Origin: Microbacterium maritypicum MF109
GTDB taxonomy: Bacteria; Actinomycetota; Actinomycetes; Actinomycetales; Microbacteriaceae
Length of the DNA: 64,000 nucleotides
Direction: 5' to 3'
Assembly: GCF_000455825.1 (NCBI RefSeq)
Contig: NZ_ATAO01000146.1
Span: 1-64,000, forward strand
This document shows positions 19,386 to 28,303 of the stretch, in pieces. Below the pieces are notes generated by a model. The model had not been told where the DNA came from. It made no database searches and was given only the letters and a program-made list of their open reading frames with translations. A program made the translations under genes and the position numbers. The stretch's first letter is position 1. Each line of letters opens with the position of its first letter.

Positions 19386-20023
19386 CGGGCGGGACCGAAC
19401 GCGGCGAGGTAGAGTCCCGCCGCAGCGACACGAGCGTTGACGGTCGGGTCGCGTGTCACCTCGAGTCTTCCGAACAACCGGCTGATGGATCGTTCGACTG
19501 CGCGCACCGTGCCACCGGTCTCGACGGCGATGCGCTCGTTCGACCATCCGCGTGCGATCATCGCGAGGATCTCCAGTTGATGCCTGGTGAGTGAGCCGAG
19601 GGGGTCGCCTGTTTCGGCCGAGGGCGGCAGAGGTGTCGGATGCGTCGACAGAGCACGTTCCAGCGCGGAGAGCAGAGCCGCAGGGGAATCGAGGTCCTGT
19701 TTCGCGACGAACACGGCCTGCTCGATCCCCATCGCCGTGGCACCGGCGGCGGCACGGGGGTAGCTGCTGAGGAACACGACCGCGATGTGCGGTGCGAGTT
19801 CGACCAGCATCGCGGCGAGCTCCGCCCCGGAGGGGCGCGAGCCCAGATCGATGTCGGTCAGCAGCGCGTCCGGGTCGAATTCGGTGAAGAGGCGTGTCGC
19901 CTCGGCGGCATCGGCGGCTGACGCGGTCTGGAAGCCGTGGCGCTCGAGCAGATCGCACACCAGCATGCGGAGGGCACCCTGATCCTCGACGACGAGCACC
20001 CGTCGTCTCCACTCCGCGCCCAC
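19382..20023 (-). CDS. LuxR-family response regulator
   Basis: A 213-residue response regulator. The receiver domain has the acidic pair VVEDQ (Asp14), the phospho-acceptor DALLTDIDLG (Asp57) and Lys108 in FVAKQD. The LuxR-type helix-turn-helix spans about 145-200 (SLTRHQLEILAMIARGWSNE, then TVRAVERSISRLFGRL). The GTG at 20023 is taken as the start because the nearest upstream ATG is followed at once by a stop and TAATGT ends six bases before the GTG. It heads a four-gene - strand group with the kinase, the GAP protein and the esterase. Confidence 0.88.
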   Translation of the reverse strand: MGAEWRRRVLVVEDQGALRMLVCDLLERHGFQTASAADAAEATRLFTEFDPDALLTDIDLGSRPSGAELAAMLVELAPHIAVVFLSSYPRAAAGATAMGIEQAVFVAKQDLDSPAALLSALERALSTHPTPLPPSAETGDPLGSLTRHQLEILAMIARGWSNERIAVETGGTVRAVERSISRLFGRLEVTRDPTVNARVAAAGLYLAAFGPAR

Positions 20024-20029
20024 GTTGTC

Positions 20030-20035
20030 ACATTA
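20030..20035 (-). promoter_or_regulatory. -10 box of the two-component operon
   Basis: TAATGT on the - strand ends six bases before the GTG at 20023, implying a leaderless mRNA. The rest of the gap to 20240 shows no other clear signal. Confidence 0.55.
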
Positions 20036-20240
20036 GTGGAGCGCAGCGGTGTCGGAACGTCGGGGCAGGAGGGGAATCGGCCTTCTCGGGTGTCGGGACT
20101 GCGCACGGGAATCCGCGGCCACGGATGTCGGCACTGGTGCGAAGGCGAGCCGGGCGAGGATGATGTCGTGCATCGGTCTCGGAGGATGGGCTCGCCCCGC
20201 CGCGAGGAATGACGGGATGAAGGAAAGGTGTACCGGAGTG

Positions 20241-21332
20241 ATGACGAACCTCACCATCGGAACGACGCTCGAGGACCCGGGGGCTCCGGTCGACCTCGAC
20301 GCCCGGCGCTTCAACAGGCATACCTTCTGGGTCGGACAGAGCGGCAGCGGGAAGACGTATGCGCTCGGTGTCGTGCTGGAACAGCTGCTCCTGCACACCG
20401 AGCTGCCGATGATCGTCCTCGATCCGAACAGCGACTTCACGCGCTTGCGGGAGACGCGGGCCTCCGCAGGAGCATCCGAGACCGACCGCATGGCAGAACT
20501 CGACATCCGCGTGTTCCGCTCCGGCGCGGGTGAGGGCGAGCGCCTGCACGTGCGTTACGTCGATCTGGTGCCGGCATCGAAGGCAGCCGTTCTGCAGATG
20601 GACCCGATCGCGGATGCGGAAGAGTACAACGCTCTGCTCCATGAGGAACGAGATGCGCACGTCTTCGACGGTCGCGATATGCTCCCCGGTCTGCGAGCCT
20701 CGGGTGACCCCGCCCGGGTGCGGCTCGCGAACCGCATGGAGAACCTGCAGGTGCTGGAGTGGGCGCTCTGGTCACGCGGCGCGGGATCGGTCATCGACGT
20801 GATCGAAGAACGCCCACGAGCCACGGTCCTCGACCTGGGCGGCTTCGAGCACCCTGCCGAGCCGAAGGTCGCGGCCCTCGCCGTGCTCGAACATCTCTGG
20901 GCACACCGTGAGGAACGACGGCCCGTCCTGATCGTCATCGACGAAGCGCACAACCTCTGCTCGCCGAATCCCGAGACCGCCGTCGAACGAGCCCTCACCG
21001 AGCAGCTCGTGCAGATCGCGGCCGAGGGGCGCAAGTTCGGGCTCTGGTTGCTGCTCTCCACACAGCGTCCGACGAAGATCCACCCCAACGTGCTCTCGCA
21101 GTGCGACAACCTCGCGCTGATGCGGGTCAACGCGCCCCGCGACCTCGCCGAGCTCGCCGACGTCTTCGGCTTCGCCTCCGAGGATGCCATCCGCCGTTCC
21201 GCTGATTTCGTCCAGGGGCAGGCGCTGTTCGCCGGCGGCTTCATCTCGGCGCCGACCTTCGTGCAGATGGGGGAGCGGATCACCGAGGAGGCGGGCGGCG
21301 ATGTGAAGGTCCCCCTGCGCGTCGAGGGATGA
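20241..21332 (+). CDS. HerA/FtsK-like ATP-binding protein
   Basis: A protein of about 363 residues with a HerA-type (DUF87) ATPase fold. Walker A is GQSGSGKTYALG near residue 32. Walker B is PVLIVIDEAHNL. The sensor region is LLLSTQRPTKIHPNVLSQCD, followed by LMRVNAPRDLAELADVFGF. Such ATPases pump DNA or act with nucleases, but no NurA-like or other nuclease gene is adjacent. The ATG at 20241 is used; an in-frame ATG at 20217 with a good GAGGA site is also possible and would add eight residues. A membrane protein follows 50 bases later. Confidence 0.8.
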   Translation: MTNLTIGTTLEDPGAPVDLDARRFNRHTFWVGQSGSGKTYALGVVLEQLLLHTELPMIVLDPNSDFTRLRETRASAGASETDRMAELDIRVFRSGAGEGERLHVRYVDLVPASKAAVLQMDPIADAEEYNALLHEERDAHVFDGRDMLPGLRASGDPARVRLANRMENLQVLEWALWSRGAGSVIDVIEERPRATVLDLGGFEHPAEPKVAALAVLEHLWAHREERRPVLIVIDEAHNLCSPNPETAVERALTEQLVQIAAEGRKFGLWLLLSTQRPTKIHPNVLSQCDNLALMRVNAPRDLAELADVFGFASEDAIRRSADFVQGQALFAGGFISAPTFVQMGERITEEAGGDVKVPLRVEG

Positions 21333-21382
21333 TGGGAGCTCGATGGTAGCGATGGCACGACGGATCAGGAGCAGCACCGGGT

Positions 21383-21925
21383 ATGGACAGGCGGAGAACG
21401 ACTGCGGATGACGGGATCCTTCGCGTGCATCAGGCCCTGCGATCGGGATTCGGCACCGAGGCCGCGGTCTACGGCACGATTCTCGTCAGCGGCCTGGTGG
21501 CCGTGTCCTCGGCGCACGGGGAGACATCACTGGCGGTGCTGGTGACGGTCGCCGTCACGGTGCTGGTGTTCTGGGGTGCTCATGTGTATGCCGGCACCGT
21601 GGCCAGGGTCAGCGATCACGATGAACGCGAGCACGGTGAATCCGTCGGGGTTCGGGCGGCGTTCGCCGCGTCGGTGAAGCACTCCTTCGGCATGCTCAGC
21701 TCGGCGACCGTGCCGGCGGTCTTCCTGTTGGCCGGCACGACCCGCGTCATGCCCGACGGGCTCGCGAACGACCTCGCGCTCTGGTCTGGTGTCGTGATCC
21801 TCGCGTTCCTCGGCTATGTGGCCTTCCTCCGTCGGGGGAGCCCCCTGCTCACGCGCGTACTCGGCGCCCTGGGGACGGCGTCGTTCGGTCTTGTCTTCGT
21901 GGTGCTCAAGGCTCTCGTGCACTGA
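21383..21925 (+). CDS. Four-helix membrane protein, unknown
   Basis: I do not recognise this 180-residue protein. It has four predicted membrane helices: AAVYGTILVSGLVAVSS, LAVLVTVAVTVLVFWGAHVY, LWSGVVILAFLGYVAFLRR and LGTASFGLVFVVLKALVH. A polar loop of about 40 residues rich in His, Asp and Glu lies in the middle (VARVSDHDEREHGESVG). The helix HVYAGTVARVSDHDE gives it some likeness to small VIT1/CCC1-like or ferritin-like membrane families, but not enough for a call. GGAG upstream of the ATG supports the start. Confidence 0.7.
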   Translation: MDRRRTTADDGILRVHQALRSGFGTEAAVYGTILVSGLVAVSSAHGETSLAVLVTVAVTVLVFWGAHVYAGTVARVSDHDEREHGESVGVRAAFAASVKHSFGMLSSATVPAVFLLAGTTRVMPDGLANDLALWSGVVILAFLGYVAFLRRGSPLLTRVLGALGTASFGLVFVVLKALVH

Positions 21926-22016
21926 GACCGGTGAGCCGCGTCGGGCTTGCGGTTTCGGCATACGGGGCTACCCTGAACGCCAACGACCACGGCGGAACGA
22001 ACGAGGGAGAATGCGC

Positions 22017-22601
22017 ATGACTCACCGGATCGGCTACCTCATCGGGAGCCTCGCCCATGACTCGATCAACCGCGTCGTCGCGACCGCCCTCGTGAAGCTG
22101 GCACCTCCCAGCCTCGAGATGGTCGAGATCCCGATCCGCGATCTGCCGCTGTACAACCGCGACGACGAGCTCGATCCGGTCGCCGCCGTGACCACGTTCA
22201 AGCGGGCGGTGGAACACGCGGAGGGACTGCTGATCGTCTCGCCCGAGTACAACCGTTCGATACCGGGTGCGTTGAAGAACGCGATCGACTGGGGCTCCCG
22301 CCCCTGGGGTCACAACTCGTTCGCGCGCAAGCCCACCGGCATCATCGGCGCCTCCACCGGGGCCATCGGCACCGCCGTCATGCAGTCGTCGATGCGCAGC
22401 GTGCTGAGCTTCCTCAACGCCCCACAGCTCAACGCGCCCGAGGCGTACCTGACGTATCGACCGGAGATGTTCGGCCCGGACGGCGAGGTCGAGGACGACG
22501 GCACGAAGAAGTTCCTGGAGCACTACATGGAGGAGTACGCCGCCTTCGTGGAGCGTGTGCTCTCTCTCACAGCTCCCGGCCACGTCGGCGACCAGGACTA
22601 G
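22017..22601 (+). CDS. NADPH-dependent FMN reductase family protein
   Basis: A 194-residue flavodoxin-fold protein of the NADPH-dependent FMN reductase/quinone reductase family. The phosphate-binding loop is [10 protein letters not shown] near residue 9. The conserved [18 protein letters not shown] segment contacts the flavin, and [11 protein letters not shown] is the usual third loop. The likely role is reduction of FMN or quinones, perhaps in detoxification. The ATG at 22017 has GAGGGAGA at a better distance than the ATG six bases earlier. The stop codon shares CTAG with the leuA stop on the other strand. Confidence 0.9.
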   Translation: MTHRIGYLIGSLAHDSINRVVATALVKLAPPSLEMVEIPIRDLPLYNRDDELDPVAAVTTFKRAVEHAEGLLIVSPEYNRSIPGALKNAIDWGSRPWGHNSFARKPTGIIGASTGAIGTAVMQSSMRSVLSFLNAPQLNAPEAYLTYRPEMFGPDGEVEDDGTKKFLEHYMEEYAAFVERVLSLTAPGHVGDQD

Positions 22602-24400
22602 TCGGGCGTCGCGTCGGGGAATGCGGCGCGGCTCGCCGCCGTGATCACGGCGGACAGGCTCGCGGAGAGGACGGAGCGCCCGCGGCCTGCCGACCAGGCG
22701 ACCCCTTCTTCCGTGCGGTGCTCGAGGAGGATGAGCGCCTCACCGTCGGTGCTGGATCCGACGCTGGTCTGGTGCAGGCTCACGACGTCGACACGGATTC
22801 CCCGGGTGTCGAGTGCCGCAGTGAGGGCCTCGACCGGACCACCTGCCGCATGGGTGCTCGTGTGCTCGCGCCCCTCGATGTGCAGCGTGATCCGTGTGCG
22901 GGACTCGCCGTCGGACTCGGCGGTGTCGTACGAGACGAGCGCGATATCGGTGCGGGCACCGGTGCCGAAGTACACCTCCCCGAAGACCCTCCACAGCTCC
23001 GATGCCGTGACCTCGGTGCCGATCGTGTCCGTGTGCCGCTGCACGTGTCGCGCGAAGTCGATCTGCAGGCGGCGGGGCAGTTCGATCCCGTACGCCGTTT
23101 CGAGCAGGTAGGCGATCCCGCCTTTCCCCGACTGCGAGTTCACGCGGATCACCGCGTCGTAGTCGCGGCCGATGTCGGCGGGGTCGATCGGCAGATAGGG
23201 GACCCGCCATTCGATCTCCCGTTCGTCGCGGCCCTCGGCCGCAGCCCGAGCGCGATGCTCGGAGAAGCCCTTCTTGATCGCGTCCTGGTGGGTCCCGCTG
23301 AATGCCGTGTGCACCAGGTCGCCGACATAGGGGTGGCGGGCGTGCACCTCGATCCGGTTGCAGTACTCGACCGTGCGGCGGATCTCGTCGATGTCGGAGA
23401 AGTCGATCATAGGGTCCACGCCCTGCGCGTGCAGATTCAGGGCGAGCGTCGCGATGTCGACGTTGCCCGTGCGCTCGCCGTTGCCGAAGATGCAGCCTTC
23501 GACCCGCTGCGCGCCGGCGAGCACCGCGAGCTCGGCGCAGGCGATGCCGGTCCCGCGGTCGTTGTGGGGGTGCACCGACAGGATCACGGCATCGCGACGG
23601 GCGAGGTTCTTGTGCATGTATTCGATCTGGTCGGCGTACACGTTCGGGGTGGCGACCTCGACCGTGGCCGGGAGGTTGAGGATCACCGGGCGCTCGGGGG
23701 TCGCCTGCCACAGGTCGGTCATCGCATCGCAGATATCGATCACGTAGTCGGGTTCGGTCAGATTGAACACCTCGGGAGAGAACTCGAACCGCACGTTCGG
23801 CAGGTCTCCGGCGAACTCCCACACGTCACGGCCGCCGGAGAGGATGAGCTGCGTCAGCGCTTCGCGTTCGTGCCCGAGCACCAGGCTGCGCCAGGTCGGG
23901 GCGGTCGCGGTGTACATGTGGATCACGACCGGATTGGCGATGCCCCGGATGGAGGCGACCGTGCGTTCGATGAGGTCGCGACGCGCGGGCGTGAACACCA
24001 CGATCGTCACGTCATCCGGGGCGATGTCGCTCTCGGCGATGAGCCGCACGAAGTCGTAGTCGGTCTGCGACGCCGACGGGTATCCGACCTCGATCTCCTT
24101 GTAGCCCATCCTCACCATCAGCTCGAAGAAGCGGCGCTTGCGCGCGGGGTCCATCGGCTCGGCGAGCGCCTGGTTGCCGTCCCGCAGATCGACGGGCACC
24201 CAGAGCGGGGCCGCGGTGAGACGCCGTGTCGGCCAGTCCCGCTCGGTGAGGGGCACGTCGACGCGGGAGTAGACGTCGCGGTAGCGGTGCGACGGCATCG
24301 GGGAACGTCGCTGCCTGTTCCAGGTCGGCGTCCGGTCGGAGCCGGTGTCGGTATCGAGGTCGGCGGCCGGGGAGGGGTGGGGGAACGATGTCGTGGTCAT
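22598..24400 (-). CDS. leuA: 2-isopropylmalate synthase
   Basis: LeuA condenses acetyl-CoA and 2-oxoisovalerate to 2-isopropylmalate, the first step of leucine synthesis. At 600 residues it is the long actinobacterial form. The TIM-barrel catalytic domain has [13 protein letters not shown] and the metal/catalytic motif [11 protein letters not shown]. The [20 protein letters not shown] segment belongs to the accessory domain, and the C-terminal 130 residues form the leucine-sensing LeuA dimer domain. A leucine-codon leader peptide with competing hairpins lies upstream, so both allosteric and attenuation control are likely. Confidence 0.97.
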   Translation of the reverse strand: MTTTSFPHPSPAADLDTDTGSDRTPTWNRQRRSPMPSHRYRDVYSRVDVPLTERDWPTRRLTAAPLWVPVDLRDGNQALAEPMDPARKRRFFELMVRMGYKEIEVGYPSASQTDYDFVRLIAESDIAPDDVTIVVFTPARRDLIERTVASIRGIANPVVIHMYTATAPTWRSLVLGHEREALTQLILSGGRDVWEFAGDLPNVRFEFSPEVFNLTEPDYVIDICDAMTDLWQATPERPVILNLPATVEVATPNVYADQIEYMHKNLARRDAVILSVHPHNDRGTGIACAELAVLAGAQRVEGCIFGNGERTGNVDIATLALNLHAQGVDPMIDFSDIDEIRRTVEYCNRIEVHARHPYVGDLVHTAFSGTHQDAIKKGFSEHRARAAAEGRDEREIEWRVPYLPIDPADIGRDYDAVIRVNSQSGKGGIAYLLETAYGIELPRRLQIDFARHVQRHTDTIGTEVTASELWRVFGEVYFGTGARTDIALVSYDTAESDGESRTRITLHIEGREHTSTHAAGGPVEALTAALDTRGIRVDVVSLHQTSVGSSTDGEALILLEHRTEEGVAWSAGRGRSVLSASLSAVITAASRAAFPDATPD

Positions 24401-24432
24401 GGCGGGTGCGGTGTCCTTCTTCGAGGGTCTGC

Positions 24433-24470
24433 GACCGGCACACGTTCGACTCCACGACGGGGAGCCGGTC
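24433..24470 (-). promoter_or_regulatory. Candidate leuA attenuator hairpin
   Basis: On the - strand GACCGGC (24470-24464) can pair with GCCGGTC (24439-24433). The leader-proximal AGCCG-GAC-CGGCT hairpin uses some of the same bases, so the two exclude each other. This is the layout of a transcription or translation attenuator just after the leader peptide. No T-tract follows. Confidence 0.5.
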
Positions 24471-24473
24471 CGG

Positions 24474-24521
24474 CTACGTCCCGCCGTGGCGGCGAAGAAG
24501 AAGGTGCTCTGACGAGAACAT
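24474..24521 (-). CDS. leuL: leuA leader peptide
   Basis: A 15-codon reading frame reading [15 protein letters not shown] then TAG, 73 bases upstream of leuA. It holds three leucine codons in a row, all CTT, a rare codon in this GC-rich genome. Stalling at these codons when leucyl-tRNA is short would change the downstream hairpins and let leuA be expressed. A TACAGT -10 box ends six bases before the ATG and no ribosome site is near, so the leader is probably read from a leaderless mRNA. Leucine leaders before leuA are known in Streptomyces and Corynebacterium. Confidence 0.78.
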   Translation of the reverse strand: MFSSEHLLLRRHGGT

Positions 24522-24527
24522 GGCTAG

Positions 24528-24533
24528 ACTGTA
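24528..24533 (-). promoter_or_regulatory. -10 box of the leuL-leuA transcript
   Basis: TACAGT on the - strand, six bases before the leader ATG. The divergent GntR gene has TAGACT at 24525-24530 on the + strand, so the two promoters overlap. Confidence 0.55.
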
Positions 24534-24569
24534 ACACAACTCCTCAGACAAGTAGACGAGAGGCTGGCA

Positions 24570-25244
24570 TTGCGCATGGCACAGGTGAGGCGAGAACCCT
24601 TGGCGGATCAGGCTGCGGCACTCCTGCTGGAACGGATCCGCGCCGGAGAATGGGCACTGGGGGAGAAGCTCCCCGGGGAGACGACGCTCGCGCCGCAGCT
24701 CGGAGTGGGCCGCTCCACCGTGCGCGAGGCGATCCGCCAGCTCGCCGGGCGCGGGGTGCTGGCCTCACGACAGGGCGCCGGCGTCTTCGTCATCGCGCTC
24801 GATGCGCCCGAGGACTGGGACGCGGTGCTGCGAAAGGCTGGCATCGTCGCGGTGATCGAAGCGCGCATCGCGATCGAGACCGAAGCCGCCGCGCTCGCCG
24901 CCGCGCGACGCACGCCCTCCGACCTGCGCAGCATCCGCCGCGCCCTGGCCGATCGCGACGCGCATCGCTCCGACATCGACAGTCACGTCGATGCCGACAC
25001 CGCGTTCCACCGTGCGGTCGTCGCCGCGTCGCATAACGCCGTCCTCCTCGACCTGTTCGACAGCTTCACCCCCCGGCTGCGCGCGGCCATGATCGAGATG
25101 CTCCGCATCCGACGGGAATTCGGCGATGATGCCGACCACGACGCCCACGCCGCCCAGGTCGACGCGATCGTCGACCGCGACGAGGGCGCTGCCGCCGCGA
25201 GGAGCCGTGCACACCTCCTCACACTGCGGGACGCGCTGGCATGA
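24570..25244 (+). CDS. GntR/FCD-type transcriptional regulator
   Basis: A 224-residue FadR-subfamily repressor. The winged helix spans about residues 10-75 (LLLERIRAGEWALGEKLPGE, then VGRSTVREAIRQLAGRGVL). The C-terminal all-helical FCD domain has Asp/His metal ligands in DADTAFHRAVVAAS and DHDAHAAQ. The TTG at 24570 is six bases after GAGAGG and is preferred over the ATG two codons later, though either is possible. Its stop overlaps the ABC ATPase start as ATGA. It lies divergent from leuA, but there is no evidence that it controls leuA; the ligand is unknown. Confidence 0.87.
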   Translation: MRMAQVRREPLADQAAALLLERIRAGEWALGEKLPGETTLAPQLGVGRSTVREAIRQLAGRGVLASRQGAGVFVIALDAPEDWDAVLRKAGIVAVIEARIAIETEAAALAAARRTPSDLRSIRRALADRDAHRSDIDSHVDADTAFHRAVVAASHNAVLLDLFDSFTPRLRAAMIEMLRIRREFGDDADHDAHAAQVDAIVDRDEGAAAARSRAHLLTLRDALA

Positions 25245-26065
25245 CCGAGGAGAAGCCTCGTGAGAACCGCCCGTCCGACGTGCTGGTGCTGAGGGGCGTC
25301 GACGTCGTCCGCGGCTCGCGCCAGATCCTGACCGGCGTCGACCTCACCGTCCGTGCAGGGGAGCACTGGGCCCTCATCGGACCCAACGGCGCGGGCAAGA
25401 GCACGATCCTGAGCATGTGCGGCGCGGAGGCGCACCCGACCCGAGGGTCCGTGCATGTGCTCGGTCAGCAGCTCGGGCGGGTCGAGATCCGCTTGCTGCG
25501 CGAATCGATCGGACATGTGAACCCTCGTCATCCGCTGCGCTCGCCGCTGACGGTGCGGCAGGTCGTCCTGACCGGTGCGACGGGGACGACGGAGATGATG
25601 AACCGCTGGGAGCCGTCGCCGTCGCTCATCGCGAGGGCGGACCACCTCATCGGGATGCTGGGCCTCGGCGGGCGGCAGGACGCCACCTGGCCGACCATGT
25701 CGCAGGGGGAGCGCGGCCGGGCACTGATCGCGCGAGCCCTTCTGCCCGACCCCGCGTTGCTGCTGCTCGACGAGCCCTCCACCGGTCTCGATGTCGCCGC
25801 CAGGGAGCAGTTCCTCGAGACCCTCGACCTGCTGCACGACGCGCAACCCGATCTCGCGACGGTGCTCGTGACGCACCACCTCGAGGAGCTGCCGGGGTCG
25901 ACCACTCACGCAGCCCTGGTCTCGAAGGGGGAGGTCGTGTCGCAGGGGGCGGCGAGCGATGTTCTCACGACCGCCCTCGTGACCGCGGCGTTCGAGTACC
26001 CCATCCGGATCGAGCATCGCGATGAGCGATGGCAGGCCCGTGCCGGCCGGGCGCTCGTGGGCTGA
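25241..26065 (+). CDS. Orphan ABC transporter ATP-binding protein
   Basis: A 274-residue ABC ATPase. Walker A is GPNGAGKST, the signature is MSQGERGRALIARALL (SQGE in place of the usual SGGQ), Walker B is ALLLLDEPSTGLD, and the switch His lies in VLVTHHLEELP. The sequence resembles the ModF/YhcG-like stand-alone ATPases rather than a metal importer subunit. No permease or binding-protein gene lies nearby, so it may act with a distant transporter or on translation. It overlaps the GntR gene by four bases and converges with helR. Confidence 0.86.
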   Translation: MTEEKPRENRPSDVLVLRGVDVVRGSRQILTGVDLTVRAGEHWALIGPNGAGKSTILSMCGAEAHPTRGSVHVLGQQLGRVEIRLLRESIGHVNPRHPLRSPLTVRQVVLTGATGTTEMMNRWEPSPSLIARADHLIGMLGLGGRQDATWPTMSQGERGRALIARALLPDPALLLLDEPSTGLDVAAREQFLETLDLLHDAQPDLATVLVTHHLEELPGSTTHAALVSKGEVVSQGAASDVLTTALVTAAFEYPIRIEHRDERWQARAGRALVG

Positions 26066-26086
26066 ACACACGAGGCCCGGGCTTCC

Positions 26087-28219
26087 TCACCGGAGGACCA
26101 CCAGCTCCCGTGTCGACCGGGTCATCGCCACGTACCGGTCCACGGCGCCGGTGACATCGTCACCGAACTGCTCCGGGCGCACGAGGACGACCAGATCGAA
26201 CTCCAGGCCCTTCGCCCCCTCGGGAGTCAGCGATCGCACGCGCGCTGTCGGGGCGAGGTCCGGGGCGCCGATGACGCACGCGATCCCGTCCGGGTGCTCA
26301 TCGAGCCAGGCATCCAGCAGGCGGGGGAGCGAGGCGACGACGTCGTATCGCACGGGCGTTCCGCTCTCGCGCACCGACGTCGGCACATTGGCGTCCGGGA
26401 TCGCCGCGAGGATCGCCGGTCCCGCCGCCGCCATCACCTCGGCCGGAGTCCGGTAGTTCACGCCCAGGTGGGCGATCCGGACATCACGGAGGCCGATGCG
26501 GGTGAGCCGCGCTTCCCAGCTCTCGGTGAAGCCGTGCCGCGCCTGTGCGCGGTCTCCGACGATCGTGAAGCTGCGTGAGGGGCAGCGGGCGAGGAGCATC
26601 CGCCATTCCGCATCGCTGAGCTCCTGCGCTTCATCGACGACGATGTGCCCGAACGGCCCCGCCAGCTCGTCCGGCGGGAGCGCGGGCGGGGCGTCGACGC
26701 CGAGCAGCACGTTCCTCGCATCCTGTCCGCGAAGGATGGACATCACTTTCATCTCGCTGTCATCGTCTTCGATCAGGTGGTCGACGACGTGGGAGATCTG
26801 CTCCTGCGCCGAGGCGACGACGGCTTGGCGGCGGTGCTCGTCGCGGACGGCGTCGGGATCGCCGATCCGCCGGCGCGCGGCGTCCAGGAACGGGAGATCG
26901 GCGACGGTCCACTTCTCGGGGTCCTCGCGCTGCAGAGCCGCGACCTCTCCGGGCGAGAGGCTCGCAGCGCAGCGCTGCAGGAAGTCGGGGGAGCTCCACA
27001 GCCGAGCGACCATCGAGGCCGGCGACAGCATCGGCCAGGCGCGCACGAACGTCCCGGTGAGCTCCTCGTCCTGTCGCAGCCACCGTCGCACGATGTGGGG
27101 AGGCACGTCATCGTCGTGCACCTGGTCTGTCAACAACTCGAGGATCTCCTCCCACACCTCGTCACGCGCCACGTTGTGCGAGACCGCCGGGTCGGCGCCG
27201 GAGAACAGTGCCGTCCATTCCTCGCGGCTGATCCAGAGGTCGGCCCACGGCGACTCGATGCGCATCGCGTGCGAGGGAGGGCGCTCGAACCACATCGCCG
27301 CCGCATCGAGTATCGCGACGGGATCGAGGGCTGCCTTGAGCAGCGCCACCCGCGCATCCTGCTCGTCCACGGCCGCTGCTCCTTCCGGGACCAGATCGCG
27401 CAGGGTCGAGAGCCGGACGGAGTCCTCGCCGAGGCTGGGCAGAACATCTTCGACGTACGCGAGATAGTGCGGGTGAGGCCCCACGAGCAACATGCCGCCC
27501 GCGCTCTGCGTGAGTCGCGGCTCGGCGTACAGCAGGTGCGCGGCGCGGTGCAGCGCCACGACGGTCTTTCCCGTGCCGGGTCCACCGTCGACGACCAGTG
27601 CGCCGGGCGAGGACGCGCGGATGATCGCGTCCTGGTCGGCTTGGATCGTCGCCAGCACGTCCCGCATGCGCGACGTGCGTTGGGCGCCCAGGCCGGCGAT
27701 GAAGGCGGATTGGTCGTCGAGCGAGGCCGAACCGTCGAATGCGGTGTCGGTCAATGCCTCATCCCAGTAGTCGCTGATCCGTCCGTCGACCCACCGGTAT
27801 CGACGTCGGGACAGGAGCCCGCGCGGATCCTCCATGGTCGCCGCGAAGTACGGTTCTGCCGCGGGGGTCCGCCAATCGATCAGCAGTCGGGTGCCGTCGG
27901 CGGCGGCCAGGCCCGTGCGGCCGATGTACACGGGGTCGCCGTGTTCCGGGGTCATCCGACCGAGGCAGATGTCGATGCCGTAGCGCTCGAGCACGCGCAG
28001 CCGTCCGCTCAGGCGACGTATCTCGAGGTCGCGTTCCACGGCCGTGTCTCCGAACCGGGCGGAACGCTGACGCATCTCGGCCAGACGCGAGGTCACGGCG
28101 GCACGGTGCGCCTCGAGGGCGTCGTCGATCCTGCGGAGGTGATCGCGGTCGGCGTCGATGAGCTCTGCCGTCGACTTCGCGCGCAGATCGTCGGGGAGAT
28201 GGAAGGGGTCGAAAGGCAT
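26087..28219 (-). CDS. helR: HelR-type UvrD-like helicase (RNA polymerase recycling)
   Basis: A 710-residue superfamily 1 ATPase of the HelD/HelR type. The N-terminal coiled coil (about residues 1-75) would insert into RNA polymerase. Walker A is VDGGPGTGKTVVALHRAAHL, Walker B is HIVVDEAQELSD, and the C-terminal motifs are NYRTPAEV and GAKGLEFDLVVLVRPEQ ending in VAMTRSTRELVVL. In Streptomyces and Mycobacterium abscessus, HelR displaces rifamycin-bound polymerase and gives resistance. A rifamycin-associated element lies 57 bases upstream, which fits that role. GGAG five bases before the ATG supports the start. The upstream amidohydrolase is on the same strand but separated by that element. 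Confidence 0.88.
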   Translation of the reverse strand: MPFDPFHLPDDLRAKSTAELIDADRDHLRRIDDALEAHRAAVTSRLAEMRQRSARFGDTAVERDLEIRRLSGRLRVLERYGIDICLGRMTPEHGDPVYIGRTGLAAADGTRLLIDWRTPAAEPYFAATMEDPRGLLSRRRYRWVDGRISDYWDEALTDTAFDGSASLDDQSAFIAGLGAQRTSRMRDVLATIQADQDAIIRASSPGALVVDGGPGTGKTVVALHRAAHLLYAEPRLTQSAGGMLLVGPHPHYLAYVEDVLPSLGEDSVRLSTLRDLVPEGAAAVDEQDARVALLKAALDPVAILDAAAMWFERPPSHAMRIESPWADLWISREEWTALFSGADPAVSHNVARDEVWEEILELLTDQVHDDDVPPHIVRRWLRQDEELTGTFVRAWPMLSPASMVARLWSSPDFLQRCAASLSPGEVAALQREDPEKWTVADLPFLDAARRRIGDPDAVRDEHRRQAVVASAQEQISHVVDHLIEDDDSEMKVMSILRGQDARNVLLGVDAPPALPPDELAGPFGHIVVDEAQELSDAEWRMLLARCPSRSFTIVGDRAQARHGFTESWEARLTRIGLRDVRIAHLGVNYRTPAEVMAAAGPAILAAIPDANVPTSVRESGTPVRYDVVASLPRLLDAWLDEHPDGIACVIGAPDLAPTARVRSLTPEGAKGLEFDLVVLVRPEQFGDDVTGAVDRYVAMTRSTRELVVLR

Positions 28220-28275
28220 GGATCTCCTTCAGGCCCGCGCGCAGTTCGCACGAGCGAGGGTCGATTCTGCCCCAC

Positions 28276-28303
28276 GGTGGGGGCCTTGCGGCAAGCCCCC
28301 ACC
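28276..28303. promoter_or_regulatory. Rifamycin-associated element (RAE)
   Basis: The core at 28280-28299 equals the known 19-bp RAE palindrome except for one extra C after the first GGGGC. It is flanked by matching GGTG and CACC, giving a 28-bp imperfect palindrome. It lies between the amidohydrolase stop and the helR start. RAEs precede rifamycin-resistance genes in many actinobacteria and link them to induction by the drug. Confidence 0.85.

Noticed and set aside
22718..25036. A 772-codon + strand frame antisense to leuA
   Set aside because: leuA is unmistakable on the other strand and this frame lacks any domain.
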